Part shown: one piece after another, positions 24,804 through 33,898 of the stretch
How positions within the stretch are numbered: the first letter of the stretch is position 1
Layout: every line of letters starts with the position of its first letter
From: UBA6182 sp964479585
GTDB taxonomy: Bacteria; Bacillota_I; Bacilli_A; Erysipelotrichales; Erysipelotrichaceae
Assembly: GCA_964479585.1 (NCBI GenBank)
Contig: CAYZMP010000013.1
Location: 1 to 34,448 of the forward strand
Length of the DNA: 34,448 nucleotides
Reading direction: 5' to 3'
Translations under genes and position numbers: made by a program
The notes under the pieces: generated by a model
Database searches by the model: none
The model's input: the letters and a program-made list of their open reading frames with translations, nothing else
Told to the model about the DNA's origin: nothing

Positions 24804-25975
24804 ACATTGCCATAGACTATTTTCATCAATCTTTGATGAAGAAAAATGAATCTGTGTGTGGTGATCATACCGTGTATTCCTACGATGACACACAGTTTTT
24901 ATGTGTGTTGGCAGATGGTTTAGGCAGTGGTGTAAAAGCCAATATATTGGCGCACTTAACAGCTACTATGTTGCATCGCTTGTTTAAAGAAGGAGTCGAT
25001 TTAGAGGAATCTATTGCGAGTATTAGTGCAACATTACCACAGTGTCAAGAAAGAAACATTGCTTATTCAACCTTCTCATTGTTACAAATAAAACAAGATG
25101 GTTCATGTTTGCTTGTAGAGTTTGATAACCCTTTTATTCATATTATTCGCAATCAAGAAATTATGCCTTTAAAAAGGGAAAGTCATTGGTACAAAGACAG
25201 ACAAGTATATAGTTGTGAGTGTATTCTTCAAGAGAATGATCTTGTAGTGATGATTAGTGATGGCGCGTTGTATGCAAACAATAGTGAAACATTGAACAAT
25301 CATTGGCAAGAGAGTGATGTCTACCAACATATTGTTAGAACATCTTCTATTAATGATACAGCTAGAAACATTGGTCAATATCTAATTGAGAGTATTAATA
25401 AGTTGTATGATGATCAACCACAAGATGATGTGAGTGTTATTATTTGTAAAATTATAAAGCAAACCAATAGTGTCGTTATGGTAGGACCACCTAAAGATAA
25501 AGCACATGATGCAATTTTAGTGAAGCAATTGCTCATGGCGGATGGTTTAAAAATGGTGTGTGGTGGAACTACATCACAAATTGTCGCAAGAGAATGTAAG
25601 AAAAAAATAGTCATCGACGATGCGTATTTTAACCGAAGTGATTTACCACCCACAGCACAAATTGAAGGGATTGACTTTGTTAGTGAAGGTATTTTAACAC
25701 TAGGAAGATGTGTTGATTATTTTGTAGAAGCTACCAATAATGAAGAGTTTAAGAATTACTTATGCCACTCTCAAGCCAAAGATGGAGCACATCAATTGTT
25801 TCAAATGTTAATGAATGATTGTAGCAAAATTACATTTTATGTAGGTCAAGCACAAAATGATGCGCATAATGTGTTGTCAACTTCGCTTTCTGTAAATATG
25901 AAGAACAAATTAGTAAAGAGAATAGCAACTCATTTGCAAAAGTTCAATAAACTTGTCACAATACATTATGTATAA
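24800..25975 (+). CDS. SpoIIE/PP2C-type protein phosphatase linked to the H2 sensor
   Basis: 391 residues. A PP2C/SpoIIE catalytic domain (about 1-218) with metal-binding acidic residues in the expected places: D22 (CGD), D39-G40 in LADGLGSGVKAN, D154 in ISDGAL, and D209/D210 in QDDVSVIIC. The remaining 170 residues (222-391), beginning SVVMVGPP with a Cys-bearing VCGGTTSQIVAREC stretch, form a separate domain I do not recognise. Translation is coupled to the sensory hydrogenase by ATGA overlap, so it is the likely output. SpoIIE-type enzymes usually act on phosphoserine of anti-anti-sigma or similar proteins; none is encoded here. Confidence 0.82.
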   Translation: MNIAIDYFHQSLMKKNESVCGDHTVYSYDDTQFLCVLADGLGSGVKANILAHLTATMLHRLFKEGVDLEESIASISATLPQCQERNIAYSTFSLLQIKQDGSCLLVEFDNPFIHIIRNQEIMPLKRESHWYKDRQVYSCECILQENDLVVMISDGALYANNSETLNNHWQESDVYQHIVRTSSINDTARNIGQYLIESINKLYDDQPQDDVSVIICKIIKQTNSVVMVGPPKDKAHDAILVKQLLMADGLKMVCGGTTSQIVARECKKKIVIDDAYFNRSDLPPTAQIEGIDFVSEGILTLGRCVDYFVEATNNEEFKNYLCHSQAKDGAHQLFQMLMNDCSKITFYVGQAQNDAHNVLSTSLSVNMKNKLVKRIATHLQKFNKLVTIHYV

Positions 25976-25990
25976 GGTGGTAAGTAAGTG

Positions 25991-26611
25991 ATGAGTTACA
26001 CATTAACAGAAATGTCGCGTTTTATAATTGCAGACACAAAAAACAACAAAACGACATTAGGGTATGATCAACGTTGGTATAAAAAGAAATGGCAAAGAAT
26101 GTCAGGCTGTGGACCAACGGTTGGTGCTACAGTGACTTTGTATTTGTTTAAACAAGAGATAACCCCTATTCTTGTTGAAGATGCAATGCCATTACATCAG
26201 ACAATGTGGGAGTTTATTACACCTACAATAAAAGGTGTATCAACTCTTGATCGATTTAGTAAAGGATATCAAAAGTATTGTGAAGCTAACCATGTTAATG
26301 TGCAGCTAAAGCAAATGTGTATTGAAAAGAAAAACAACGATATCCAACAGATAATAACCTTTATATTTCATCACATTGATCATGATCATCCCATTGCGTT
26401 TTTAAACTTGCATCATGGCAACCAAAAAAACTTAGAAAGTTGGCATTGGACATTGCTTGTCGGGTATAAAAAGATGGGTGATGATATCATTGTTCAACTA
26501 CTAGATAATGGTAGTCAAATAGAAATAAACATGAACGAGTGGCTAAAAACAACTAGAGCAGGTGGTGGAATGATCGCCTTTAATAGCAAATATCAAAAGG
26601 AGCAAGCATGA
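25991..26611 (+). CDS. C39-like (papain-fold) cysteine peptidase-type protein, unknown substrate
   Basis: 206 residues from the ATG at 25991; a GTG one codon earlier fits AAGGTGG spacing slightly better and could be the true start. No signal peptide. MSGCGPTVGATVTLYLF (Cys40) is the nucleophile-loop pattern of C39-like peptidases. HWTLLVGYKK (His152) and LLDNGS (Asp172) supply His and Asp/Asn in the right order, so the triad looks complete. Lies between the phosphatase and an aldo/keto reductase, overlapping the latter by 4 bases, so it belongs to the sensory operon. Could be a protease, or a non-proteolytic relative such as a transglutaminase-like enzyme. Confidence 0.6.
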   Translation: MSYTLTEMSRFIIADTKNNKTTLGYDQRWYKKKWQRMSGCGPTVGATVTLYLFKQEITPILVEDAMPLHQTMWEFITPTIKGVSTLDRFSKGYQKYCEANHVNVQLKQMCIEKKNNDIQQIITFIFHHIDHDHPIAFLNLHHGNQKNLESWHWTLLVGYKKMGDDIIVQLLDNGSQIEINMNEWLKTTRAGGGMIAFNSKYQKEQA

Positions 26612-27546
26612 AGAAAGTAACATTGAAAAAAAGCGGGTTAACATTTACTCGAGTTGGTTTAGGTACTAACTCAATTGGTGGACATAATATTTATTCAAAC
26701 ATTGATGAAAACATTTCTAAAGAGATAGTTAAACAATACCTAAAAAGTGGAGGTACATTTTTAGATACGGCCTATTTTTACGGATTAGGTCGTTCAGAAG
26801 AACTTATCGGTGAGGTGCTTAAAAGTACAACGACGAATGAAGATGTCATTATTGCCACAAAAGCATCGTTTGTCTTTGAACATGATCAAGTGATGCATGA
26901 TAATACACCAGCTTTTTTAATTCGCTCTGTTAAAGAAGCGTTGAATCGATTACAACATGATGTTATCGACATTTTTTATATTCACTTTCCAGATGAACAC
27001 ACACCAAAAGAACAAGCGGTAAGTGCGCTAGATCAGTTAAAACAAGAAGGATTAATCAAAGCCATTGCAGTTTCAAACTTTTCGTTAGACCAACTAAAAG
27101 AAGCGAATAAAGAGGGCTTAATTGACATGGTGTCTGATCGATACAACTTGTTTATGCAAAACATTGATCAAGACTACATTAATTACATGCTAAATAATGA
27201 TATAGCATTTATACCTTACTCACCACTAGCTTCAGGATTATTAACAGGGAAATACACATTGGATACTCCCCTTAGTGAGCGTCAACAGAAAAACCCATTA
27301 TTTATTAAAGAAAACTATGCCAATAACTTAAAGAAAATTGAAGTATTGCGTGAACTTGCCAATAAAAAAGACACAGATGTATCTTCTATTGCACTAGCTT
27401 GGTTATTATCGTTAGAGTTTGTGACTGCAATTATTCCTGGAGCAAAAAGTCCTGAACAAGTGTTAAAAAACATGGCGTGTGATGAAATACTCTTAAGTGA
27501 TCAAGAGATATCTCTTATAAATGAAACGTTTAATATTAAAGGATAA
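26608..27546 (+). CDS. Aldo/keto reductase
   Basis: 312 residues, TIM-barrel AKR family. The catalytic tetrad is present: D53 (FLDTA), Y58 (YFYG), K85 (ATKAS) and H126 (YIHFPD). The C-terminal cofactor-binding segment IIPGAKSPEQVLKN fits NADP(H) use. Its start overlaps the C39-like gene by ATGA, so it is the last gene of the hydrogenase/phosphatase operon, and its end overlaps the convergent ChrA gene by 11 bases. Substrate unknown; as an NAD(P)H-consuming enzyme it could serve as an extra reductant sink. Confidence 0.9.
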   Translation: MKKVTLKKSGLTFTRVGLGTNSIGGHNIYSNIDENISKEIVKQYLKSGGTFLDTAYFYGLGRSEELIGEVLKSTTTNEDVIIATKASFVFEHDQVMHDNTPAFLIRSVKEALNRLQHDVIDIFYIHFPDEHTPKEQAVSALDQLKQEGLIKAIAVSNFSLDQLKEANKEGLIDMVSDRYNLFMQNIDQDYINYMLNNDIAFIPYSPLASGLLTGKYTLDTPLSERQQKNPLFIKENYANNLKKIEVLRELANKKDTDVSSIALAWLLSLEFVTAIIPGAKSPEQVLKNMACDEILLSDQEISLINETFNIKG

Positions 27547-28717
27547 ACCCTAAAGCAAGTACTCCTAGTACCAAAAATGGTGCTGGGATTTTTTTAGTTT
27601 TCAATAACACAAAAGTAACAACCACAATCGCTAAATTATCCCAAGTAAAACCACTTTCTCTAAAAATAATAACTGCTGTAATAGCGATTAATCCACCAGC
27701 TACTGCCATGATACCTTTTAAGGAAGCTTTAATGACATTCATGTTTTTAAGTTGTTCCCACATTGGAAAAATAAAGAAGATGAGTAACGTACCAGGTAAA
27801 AAGATGGCGACACCACTTACAATGGCAGAAAGAAATTGTGTGAATGCAGATGTATGTTGCGCAGCCATACCACCAGCATATGCTGCAAAACTAAACATAG
27901 GTCCAGGTACAGCTTGAACCATACCAAAACCAGTTAAAAATTGAGGTAAACTCATCGTTTTATACACTTCTACTAAATCATTTAACATATATGGAATAAC
28001 AACCTCACCACCCCCAATGACCAAGTAACCATAACGATAAAAGCGTTCAAAGTTTATGACAAGTACTGAATCACTAACAAGTACTAATCCAAGAGAACCA
28101 AGTAAAAAGACAAAGAACAAAACGATGTATTTTAATGGTGGACTAATAGTGATTTTATTAAATAAGTTTTCTTTGTTTGAAGTGAGTATTGAAACTAAAC
28201 CACCCAACAACAAGACTAGAGGAAATACCCAAGAAGCACGAATAAAATAAGTAGTGATAGCTCCAAAGATAAACAAAGCTAACGTTATATAATCTTTAAC
28301 TACTTTTTGAGAGATTCTTAGTGCAGCATTGACGATAAAACCAACTGCCATTGGTCCAATATAGCGTAATATATTTTGATCTATGTTGAACTGTTCAAAA
28401 GCCACAAGTGCAAAAGATAATGCTGTCATGATTAAAATGGCAGGTATTGCCCAAACAAGCAACGTTAATAATGCTAGTTTAGGACCACCTTTTTTATAGC
28501 CAATCGAAGTAATGGTTTGTGTTGAACTAGGTCCAGGTAATATTTGAGTTAAGGCAATAAGTTCAATCATTTCTTCTTCACTAAGGTGTTTCTTTTTGAT
28601 GACCATTTGATCAGTAAACACACCATAATGTGCTTCAGGTCCTCCATAAGCGCCTAATGAGCAAACAAGAACATCTTTTAGAAATGACTTTGTAAATGCA
28701 CGTTTCTCATTATTCAT
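27536..28717 (-). CDS. chrA: ChrA-type chromate transporter family protein, two-domain
   Basis: 393 residues, about ten to twelve membrane segments in two homologous halves. First half: SLGAYGGPEAHYGVF and LALTQILPGPSSTQ; second half: GGGEVVIPYML and AVPGPMFSFAAYAG. The repeated G-G-x-E and PGP motifs define the CHR family, long form. RBS GAGGT before the ATG on the minus strand, with its own promoter. No ChrR or ChrB is nearby, so chromate as the actual substrate is not certain; several CHR proteins have other or unknown substrates. Confidence 0.85.
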   Translation of the reverse strand: MNNEKRAFTKSFLKDVLVCSLGAYGGPEAHYGVFTDQMVIKKKHLSEEEMIELIALTQILPGPSSTQTITSIGYKKGGPKLALLTLLVWAIPAILIMTALSFALVAFEQFNIDQNILRYIGPMAVGFIVNAALRISQKVVKDYITLALFIFGAITTYFIRASWVFPLVLLLGGLVSILTSNKENLFNKITISPPLKYIVLFFVFLLGSLGLVLVSDSVLVINFERFYRYGYLVIGGGEVVIPYMLNDLVEVYKTMSLPQFLTGFGMVQAVPGPMFSFAAYAGGMAAQHTSAFTQFLSAIVSGVAIFLPGTLLIFFIFPMWEQLKNMNVIKASLKGIMAVAGGLIAITAVIIFRESGFTWDNLAIVVVTFVLLKTKKIPAPFLVLGVLALGFIL

Positions 28718-28742
28718 ACTTTACCTCACTTAACTTACAGTC

Positions 28743-28771
28743 ATTATAGACGTTTTAAACACCGTATGCAA
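28743..28771 (-). promoter_or_regulatory. Promoter of the ChrA-like gene
   Basis: On the minus strand: TTGCAT (plus 28766-28771), 17-bp spacer, TATAAT (plus 28743-28748). It lies 26 bases before the ATG. Confidence 0.65.
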
Positions 28772-28814
28772 AAACAATGAATACTTTTTCACATAATTTT
28801 ACACAGTGTTTCTA

Positions 28815-28843
28815 TTGTTGTTTATTTTGTTGTTTGTTATAAT
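28815..28843 (+). promoter_or_regulatory. Promoter of the RND-TetR operon
   Basis: TTGTTG (28815-28820), 17-bp spacer, TATAAT (28838-28843) with an extended TGt before it. Expected start near 28850, immediately before the TetR operator. Confidence 0.75.
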
Positions 28844-28854
28844 TTTGAGGTTCG

Positions 28855-28872
28855 ACCGACCATTCGGTCGGT
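28855..28872. promoter_or_regulatory. TetR-family operator
   Basis: ACCGACC-ATTC-GGTCGGT is a perfect 7-bp inverted repeat, the GC-rich GACCGACC/GGTCGGTC type used by many TetR repressors. It is conspicuous in an AT-rich region and lies between the start site and the RND ATG, so repressor binding would block the operon that includes the TetR gene. Confidence 0.8.
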
Positions 28873-28885
28873 GATGGAGGTTTCT

Positions 28886-31800
28886 ATGTTAGCAAAGTTT
28901 AGTGTCAAGAAAATATATACTGTGTTAGTGTCAGTAATTTTAGTCATTGTTTTAGGTAGTATATCCTTTTTTAATATGACAACTGACTTATTACCAAACA
29001 TTGAACTACCTTATGTGGTAGTTATTACACCTTATCCTGGAGCAAGTCCAGAGGAAGTTGAAAATGAAGTAACTCGTCCACTTGAAAGTGTGCTTGGTAT
29101 TAGTAGTGGGCTAAGTTCGATTAGTTCAGTATCTAATGAAAACTCAAGTATGATCTTTTTAGAATATGTTCAATCCACTAACATGGATAGTGCCATTATT
29201 GAAATATCAAGTAGCATTGATCAGGTGGCAGGTCAATTTGATGATATGGTTCAAACACCGATACTTATGCGTATTAGTCCAGATATGTTACCGATAATGG
29301 TGGCGAGTGTGGATGTAGATGACTATGACATAGAAGAATTATCCATGTTTGCATCACAAGATATTATTCCTGCTTTTGAAAGAATAGATGGTGTAGCCAA
29401 TGTTGATGCTAGTGGACTTCTTGAAAGAGAGATTGAAGTTAATCTTGATCAAGAAGCTATTGCTGTTTTAAATGAGCAGTTATTGGAAGATATAAAAACA
29501 ACTTTCACAGAAAATCGTCAAATGCTTCTAGATAGTCAACAACAATTGTTACAAGCACAAAAGCAACTAAAAGCTGAAACATCCAACTCCATTCACCAAT
29601 TATCACAGACAAGTGTGCAACTTAGTAATGCGATAGCAAACTTAAATGGGCTTTTATCTCAAGAGGCAACATTACAAGCACAGAAAAGTGCACTAGAAGC
29701 AGAGAAGTCGATGCTTAAAGAGCTACTTCCATACAATCAAACAATGATACAACTTTTCCCTTATGGTTTAGAGCTAATTAGTGATGATATGTATTTTTTG
29801 ATTATGGATCAAGTTGATGATCAACTACCAGAAATGTTACAAGATTTAACAAGAGATGAAATGAGTGAAGTCGCTAATCAAATGGCAGATGGCTCACGTC
29901 GACTTGTCGCTATAGAATCTGAGCTTCAAAACAACACTAGTCGCTTAATGACATTTAATGCGATGAAACCACAATTAGAAAACGGGCTATTTGAAGCAAA
30001 CAAAGCGTACACACAAGTTTTAGCAGGTCAAACAACCGCTGCTATTGAACTTGCAAAAGCAGAAATTCAAATAGAAAATGGATTATCACAAATAGAGCAA
30101 GGGATTATTGAATTTGATAAAGCCCAAGAAGAAGCTTTAACATCAGCAGATTTAAACAACATTTTAAATCGTGATATGATTGCCAACATTATAATGGCTC
30201 AAAACTTTAACATGCCAGCTGGATATATTATGGATGGTAACACTCAGCAACTAATTAAAGTTGGTGAACAGTTTAAATCCGAAGATGAAATAAAGAATAT
30301 GTTGTTATTTTCTGCAGAACCTATTGGAGATATTTTATTAAGTGATATTGCAATTGTTGAACTTGTTGATAATAGTGAAGATATGTATGCCAAGGTTAAT
30401 GGTAATGTTGGTGTTATTTTGACTTTTCAAAAGCAAAGTACAGCTTCAACTGCACAAGTAGCTACACTGATAGAAAATGAAATTGACAACTTGCAAAAAC
30501 AATACGAGGGATTAAGTGTACGACCATTAATGAACCAAGGTGATTATATTCGTTTGATTACCTCAAGTGTTATTCAAAACTTACTGTTTGGTGGTTTGCT
30601 TGCGATCTTGATTTTGTTTTTATTTTTAAAAGACATTAAACCAACCATTGTAATAGCCTTTAGTATTCCAATTTCACTTATGTTTGCATTAACATTAATG
30701 TATTTCTCTAATGTGACACTCAATGTTATATCATTATCTGGGTTAGCACTTGGTGTTGGTATGCTTGTGGATAACAGTATCGTTGTTATTGAGAATATTT
30801 ATCGATTACGACAACAAAATGTACCAGTACTTAAAGCAGCTGTTGATGGTGCTAAACAAGTGTCAGGTGCTGTGTTTGCATCTACATTAACAACAATAAG
30901 TGTGTTTTTACCTATTGTCTTTACCGAAGGATTATCAAGACAATTGTTTACGGACATGGGCCTTACGATTGGGTATAGTTTATTTGCTAGTTTAATTGTG
31001 GCATTAACACTAGTACCTGCCATGGGCTCAACACTACTAAAAGAAACAACAGAGAAAAAACATCCTCTCTTTGATAAAGTGGTGTTGGTCTATCAAAAAG
31101 CATTAACGTATGTTTTAGAAAAAAAAGCAGTTGTTCTTTTTGTGACTATTGCATTATTTGGAGTAAGTATTTATGGTGCTAGTGTAATGGGGACTGCATT
31201 TATTCCTGATATTGATTCACCCCAAATGAGTGCAACTCTATCTTATGATAGTGAACTAAGTAAGGAAGAAGTGTTTGCTTTAAATGATGTTGTGGTTAAT
31301 CGTTTACTTGAAATTGAGGCAATAGAAACACTTGGAGCTACAAGTGGAAGTGGGGCAGGTTTTGCATTAATGAGTGGGGGAGATCTTTCTTCTACATCAC
31401 TGTATATCATATTAAAAGATCAACGGGACTTAACAAATAAAGACATAGAAAATTTAATACTAGAAAAGACAAATGATCTAGATGTTGAAGTAAGCATTAG
31501 CAGCAACAACATGGATGTAACAGCCTTAGGTGGAAGTGGTATTGTTGTAAATGTGTTAGGCAATGATATTGATGGAATGATTGAAATTGGTAATGAAGTG
31601 AAATCACTACTACAACAAGTGGAAGGTATTAGTGAAATTAGCACAAGTTATGATAATGCAGAAAGAGAAATACGTGTGATTGTGGATAAAGAAAAAGCAA
31701 TGCGTCATTCTTTAAGTGTGGCACAAGTTTTTTCAACAATAAGTTCTCACTTAACCTCAACAACTCAATCAACCTCATTAACCTTGGATCAGTATAATGT

Positions 31801-32635
31801 TCCTATCGTTGTCATTGATGATTCAAATTTACTTACAAAAGAAACATTACCTGATTTAGTGTTTGATGTGGTCAATCCGATTACACAAGAAGAAAGTGAA
31901 GTATTACTAAAGGATATTGCAGAGATAGTAGAAGCAGAGACGCTTCTGTCGATTTCAAGAGAAAATCAATCGCGTTATGTTAGTGTAAATGCTGAAATAG
32001 CGGATGGTTATAATATTGGGTTGGTAAGTCGTGATTTTGAGTCAATCCTTAATGAGTATGAAGTAGCGGATGGGTTTATAATTGAACTTGCTGGTGAAAA
32101 TGAAACCATTCAAGAATCACTTGGCGATTTGGTTTTAATGATATTGTTAGCTATTGTGTTTATTTACTTAATTATGGTCGCTCAATTTCAAAGCTTACTT
32201 TCTCCATTTATTGTTTTATTTACATTACCATTAGCCTTTACTGGTGGATTGTTGTTGCTTTGGGTATTAAAGTTGGAATTATCCGTTATTGCGATGCTTG
32301 GATTTTTAGTACTTGCAGGTATTGTTGTAAATAATGCGATAGTATTTGTTAGCTATGTAAATCAACTGCGTGAAGAAAACATGGATAAAAAACAAGCATT
32401 ACTGCTAGCTGGTAAAGATCGTATTCGACCAATAATCATGACAGCCTTAACAACAATTTTAGCGATGGCTACACTTGCGCTTGGATTTGGAAGTGGTGCT
32501 GAGATGATGCAACCAATGGCAGTAGTAACGATTGGTGGATTAACTTATGCAACCTTCTTAACTTTATTTATCATTCCTATTATGTATGATCTGATGCATA
32601 AAAAGGACATGAAGAAAGTCGAGATAGAACAATGA
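28886..32635 (+). CDS. RND efflux permease with large coiled-coil insertion
   Basis: 1249 residues from the ATG at 28886 (GGAGG 5 bases upstream); an earlier in-frame GTG and ATG lie in or beside the operator. Typical RND layout: first membrane segment 8-28, two large outer loops and two bundles of membrane segments. The proton-relay helix reads LALGVGMLVDNSIVVIENIY, with one Asp where AcrB has two. PNIELPYVVVITPYPGASPEEVE is the HAE1/SwrC-type start of the porter domain. Between the porter segments, residues about 200-430 are a charged Gln/Leu-rich coiled-coil hairpin absent from AcrB. No adaptor (MFP) or outer-membrane gene is adjacent. Overlaps the TetR gene by 4 bases. Substrate unknown. 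Confidence 0.9.
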   Translation: MLAKFSVKKIYTVLVSVILVIVLGSISFFNMTTDLLPNIELPYVVVITPYPGASPEEVENEVTRPLESVLGISSGLSSISSVSNENSSMIFLEYVQSTNMDSAIIEISSSIDQVAGQFDDMVQTPILMRISPDMLPIMVASVDVDDYDIEELSMFASQDIIPAFERIDGVANVDASGLLEREIEVNLDQEAIAVLNEQLLEDIKTTFTENRQMLLDSQQQLLQAQKQLKAETSNSIHQLSQTSVQLSNAIANLNGLLSQEATLQAQKSALEAEKSMLKELLPYNQTMIQLFPYGLELISDDMYFLIMDQVDDQLPEMLQDLTRDEMSEVANQMADGSRRLVAIESELQNNTSRLMTFNAMKPQLENGLFEANKAYTQVLAGQTTAAIELAKAEIQIENGLSQIEQGIIEFDKAQEEALTSADLNNILNRDMIANIIMAQNFNMPAGYIMDGNTQQLIKVGEQFKSEDEIKNMLLFSAEPIGDILLSDIAIVELVDNSEDMYAKVNGNVGVILTFQKQSTASTAQVATLIENEIDNLQKQYEGLSVRPLMNQGDYIRLITSSVIQNLLFGGLLAILILFLFLKDIKPTIVIAFSIPISLMFALTLMYFSNVTLNVISLSGLALGVGMLVDNSIVVIENIYRLRQQNVPVLKAAVDGAKQVSGAVFASTLTTISVFLPIVFTEGLSRQLFTDMGLTIGYSLFASLIVALTLVPAMGSTLLKETTEKKHPLFDKVVLVYQKALTYVLEKKAVVLFVTIALFGVSIYGASVMGTAFIPDIDSPQMSATLSYDSELSKEEVFALNDVVVNRLLEIEAIETLGATSGSGAGFALMSGGDLSSTSLYIILKDQRDLTNKDIENLILEKTNDLDVEVSISSNNMDVTALGGSGIVVNVLGNDIDGMIEIGNEVKSLLQQVEGISEISTSYDNAEREIRVIVDKEKAMRHSLSVAQVFSTISSHLTSTTQSTSLTLDQYNVPIVVIDDSNLLTKETLPDLVFDVVNPITQEESEVLLKDIAEIVEAETLLSISRENQSRYVSVNAEIADGYNIGLVSRDFESILNEYEVADGFIIELAGENETIQESLGDLVLMILLAIVFIYLIMVAQFQSLLSPFIVLFTLPLAFTGGLLLLWVLKLELSVIAMLGFLVLAGIVVNNAIVFVSYVNQLREENMDKKQALLLAGKDRIRPIIMTALTTILAMATLALGFGSGAEMMQPMAVVTIGGLTYATFLTLFIIPIMYDLMHKKDMKKVEIEQ

Positions 32636-33279
32636 CAACTTTTGTGAGTAAGAAAAACCATTCAGACAAAGAAATCTCAATTTTCATTGCGGTATTGACA
32701 CTTTTAAATCAAGGAAATCAACTTCATGAGCTTACCATGGCAAGCATTGCTGAAAAGGCAAACATCGGTAAAAGTACAGCTTATGAATATTTTACAAGTA
32801 AAGAACAGCTCTTAAAAGAAGCTATTGAATATTTTATTGTTCAAGAGTATAAGTCGCTATACTCGATTATGCAACCAATTGATGATTTAAAGCGTGTAGT
32901 TAATGTAGTAATGGATTACTTAGAAAAAATGATTTGTGGTCGCTTATCGAATTTATTAGTGATGTTTGTAAATCTAGATTATTCACAAATAACAGACTAT
33001 TTTTTATCCGATCCAACACTTATCATTGCTATTAAGGAAAACATGCTGAAGCAAGTAGGAACACTGCATCAATTAGGACTCAAACAACAGCTTATTAGTT
33101 CAACACTTACAACCAATGAAGTGCATTATATTTTAAATGGTTTTTTTAGTGCTTTTATTAATGAAGCACGATACACATTTATGATCAATCAATCTCTTGA
33201 TGAGAAAGATAATTATGATGAAAAAATAAAGCGGCTTAAAGAAACGACGTTGCAATTAATGTTAAAAGCTTTACAATAA
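32632..33279 (+). CDS. TetR family transcriptional repressor
   Basis: 215 residues. N-terminal helix-turn-helix: LTMASIAEKANIGKSTAYEYFTSKEQLLKEAI (about 36-69) is the classic TetR signature. The C-terminal helical ligand domain shows no specific family match. It overlaps the RND gene by ATGA, so it is co-transcribed with the pump it probably controls through the inverted repeat at 28855-28872. Inducer unknown; pump substrates are the usual inducers. Confidence 0.9.
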   Translation: MTTFVSKKNHSDKEISIFIAVLTLLNQGNQLHELTMASIAEKANIGKSTAYEYFTSKEQLLKEAIEYFIVQEYKSLYSIMQPIDDLKRVVNVVMDYLEKMICGRLSNLLVMFVNLDYSQITDYFLSDPTLIIAIKENMLKQVGTLHQLGLKQQLISSTLTTNEVHYILNGFFSAFINEARYTFMINQSLDEKDNYDEKIKRLKETTLQLMLKALQ

Positions 33280-33283
33280 AACT

Positions 33284-33862
33284 ATGAAAAAAGACATTAT
33301 TCGTTGTCCTTGGTGTAATCTTAGCAATCCAAAGTATGTTCACTATCATGATCATCAGTGGGGTGTACCAGTGTATGATGATCGTGAACTTTTTGAAATG
33401 CTTATTTTAGAAGGTGCACAAGCAGGATTATCATGGGAAATTATTCTAAATAAGAAAGAGGCTTACCAAAAAGCCTTTGATAACTTTAACCCCCAAATTG
33501 TTGCTTACTACAATGATGAAAAAGTTGAAGAATTATGCAAAGATAAAGGTATTGTACGAAATAGATTGAAAATTAAAAGTGCAATTAAAAATGCAAACGT
33601 CTTTCTAGCTATTCAATCAGAATTTGGTAGCTTTGCTACATACTTATGGTCGTATGTGAATCATCAACCAATTGTTTCTAATTATAAAAAACTATCACAA
33701 GTACCAACCAGTAACGACTTATCAAAAGCAATTTCTAAGGATCTAAAAAAAAGAGGCATGAATTTTGTTGGTGAAACCATTATTTTTTCTTACTTAGAAG
33801 CGATAGGAGTTATGAACAATCATTTAGTGGACTGTTTTAAACATCCAACAAAAAACCAGTAA
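33284..33862 (+). CDS. tag: DNA-3-methyladenine glycosylase I
   Basis: 192 residues. TAG hallmarks: RCPWC near the start (zinc Cys8), YHDHQWGVPVYDDRELFEMLILEGAQAGLSW, and the C-terminal NNHLVDCF stretch that supplies the remaining zinc His and Cys. It removes 3-methyladenine from alkylated DNA in base-excision repair. The ATG lies 4 bases after the TetR stop with no strong RBS, so translation may be coupled to it. Its end lies in a bidirectional terminator. Confidence 0.93.
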   Translation: MKKDIIRCPWCNLSNPKYVHYHDHQWGVPVYDDRELFEMLILEGAQAGLSWEIILNKKEAYQKAFDNFNPQIVAYYNDEKVEELCKDKGIVRNRLKIKSAIKNANVFLAIQSEFGSFATYLWSYVNHQPIVSNYKKLSQVPTSNDLSKAISKDLKKRGMNFVGETIIFSYLEAIGVMNNHLVDCFKHPTKNQ

Positions 33863-33889
33863 TGATGTTATTGTGCATTACTGGTTTTT
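33851..33889. terminator. Bidirectional terminator, 14-bp stem
   Basis: AAAAACCAGTAATG and CATTACTGGTTTTT form a perfect 14-bp stem around an 11-base loop. A and T runs on the flanks serve both tag (plus, its stop lies in the stem) and the DUF4870 gene (minus). Confidence 0.85.
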
Positions 33890-33898
33890 AGATGTTGG

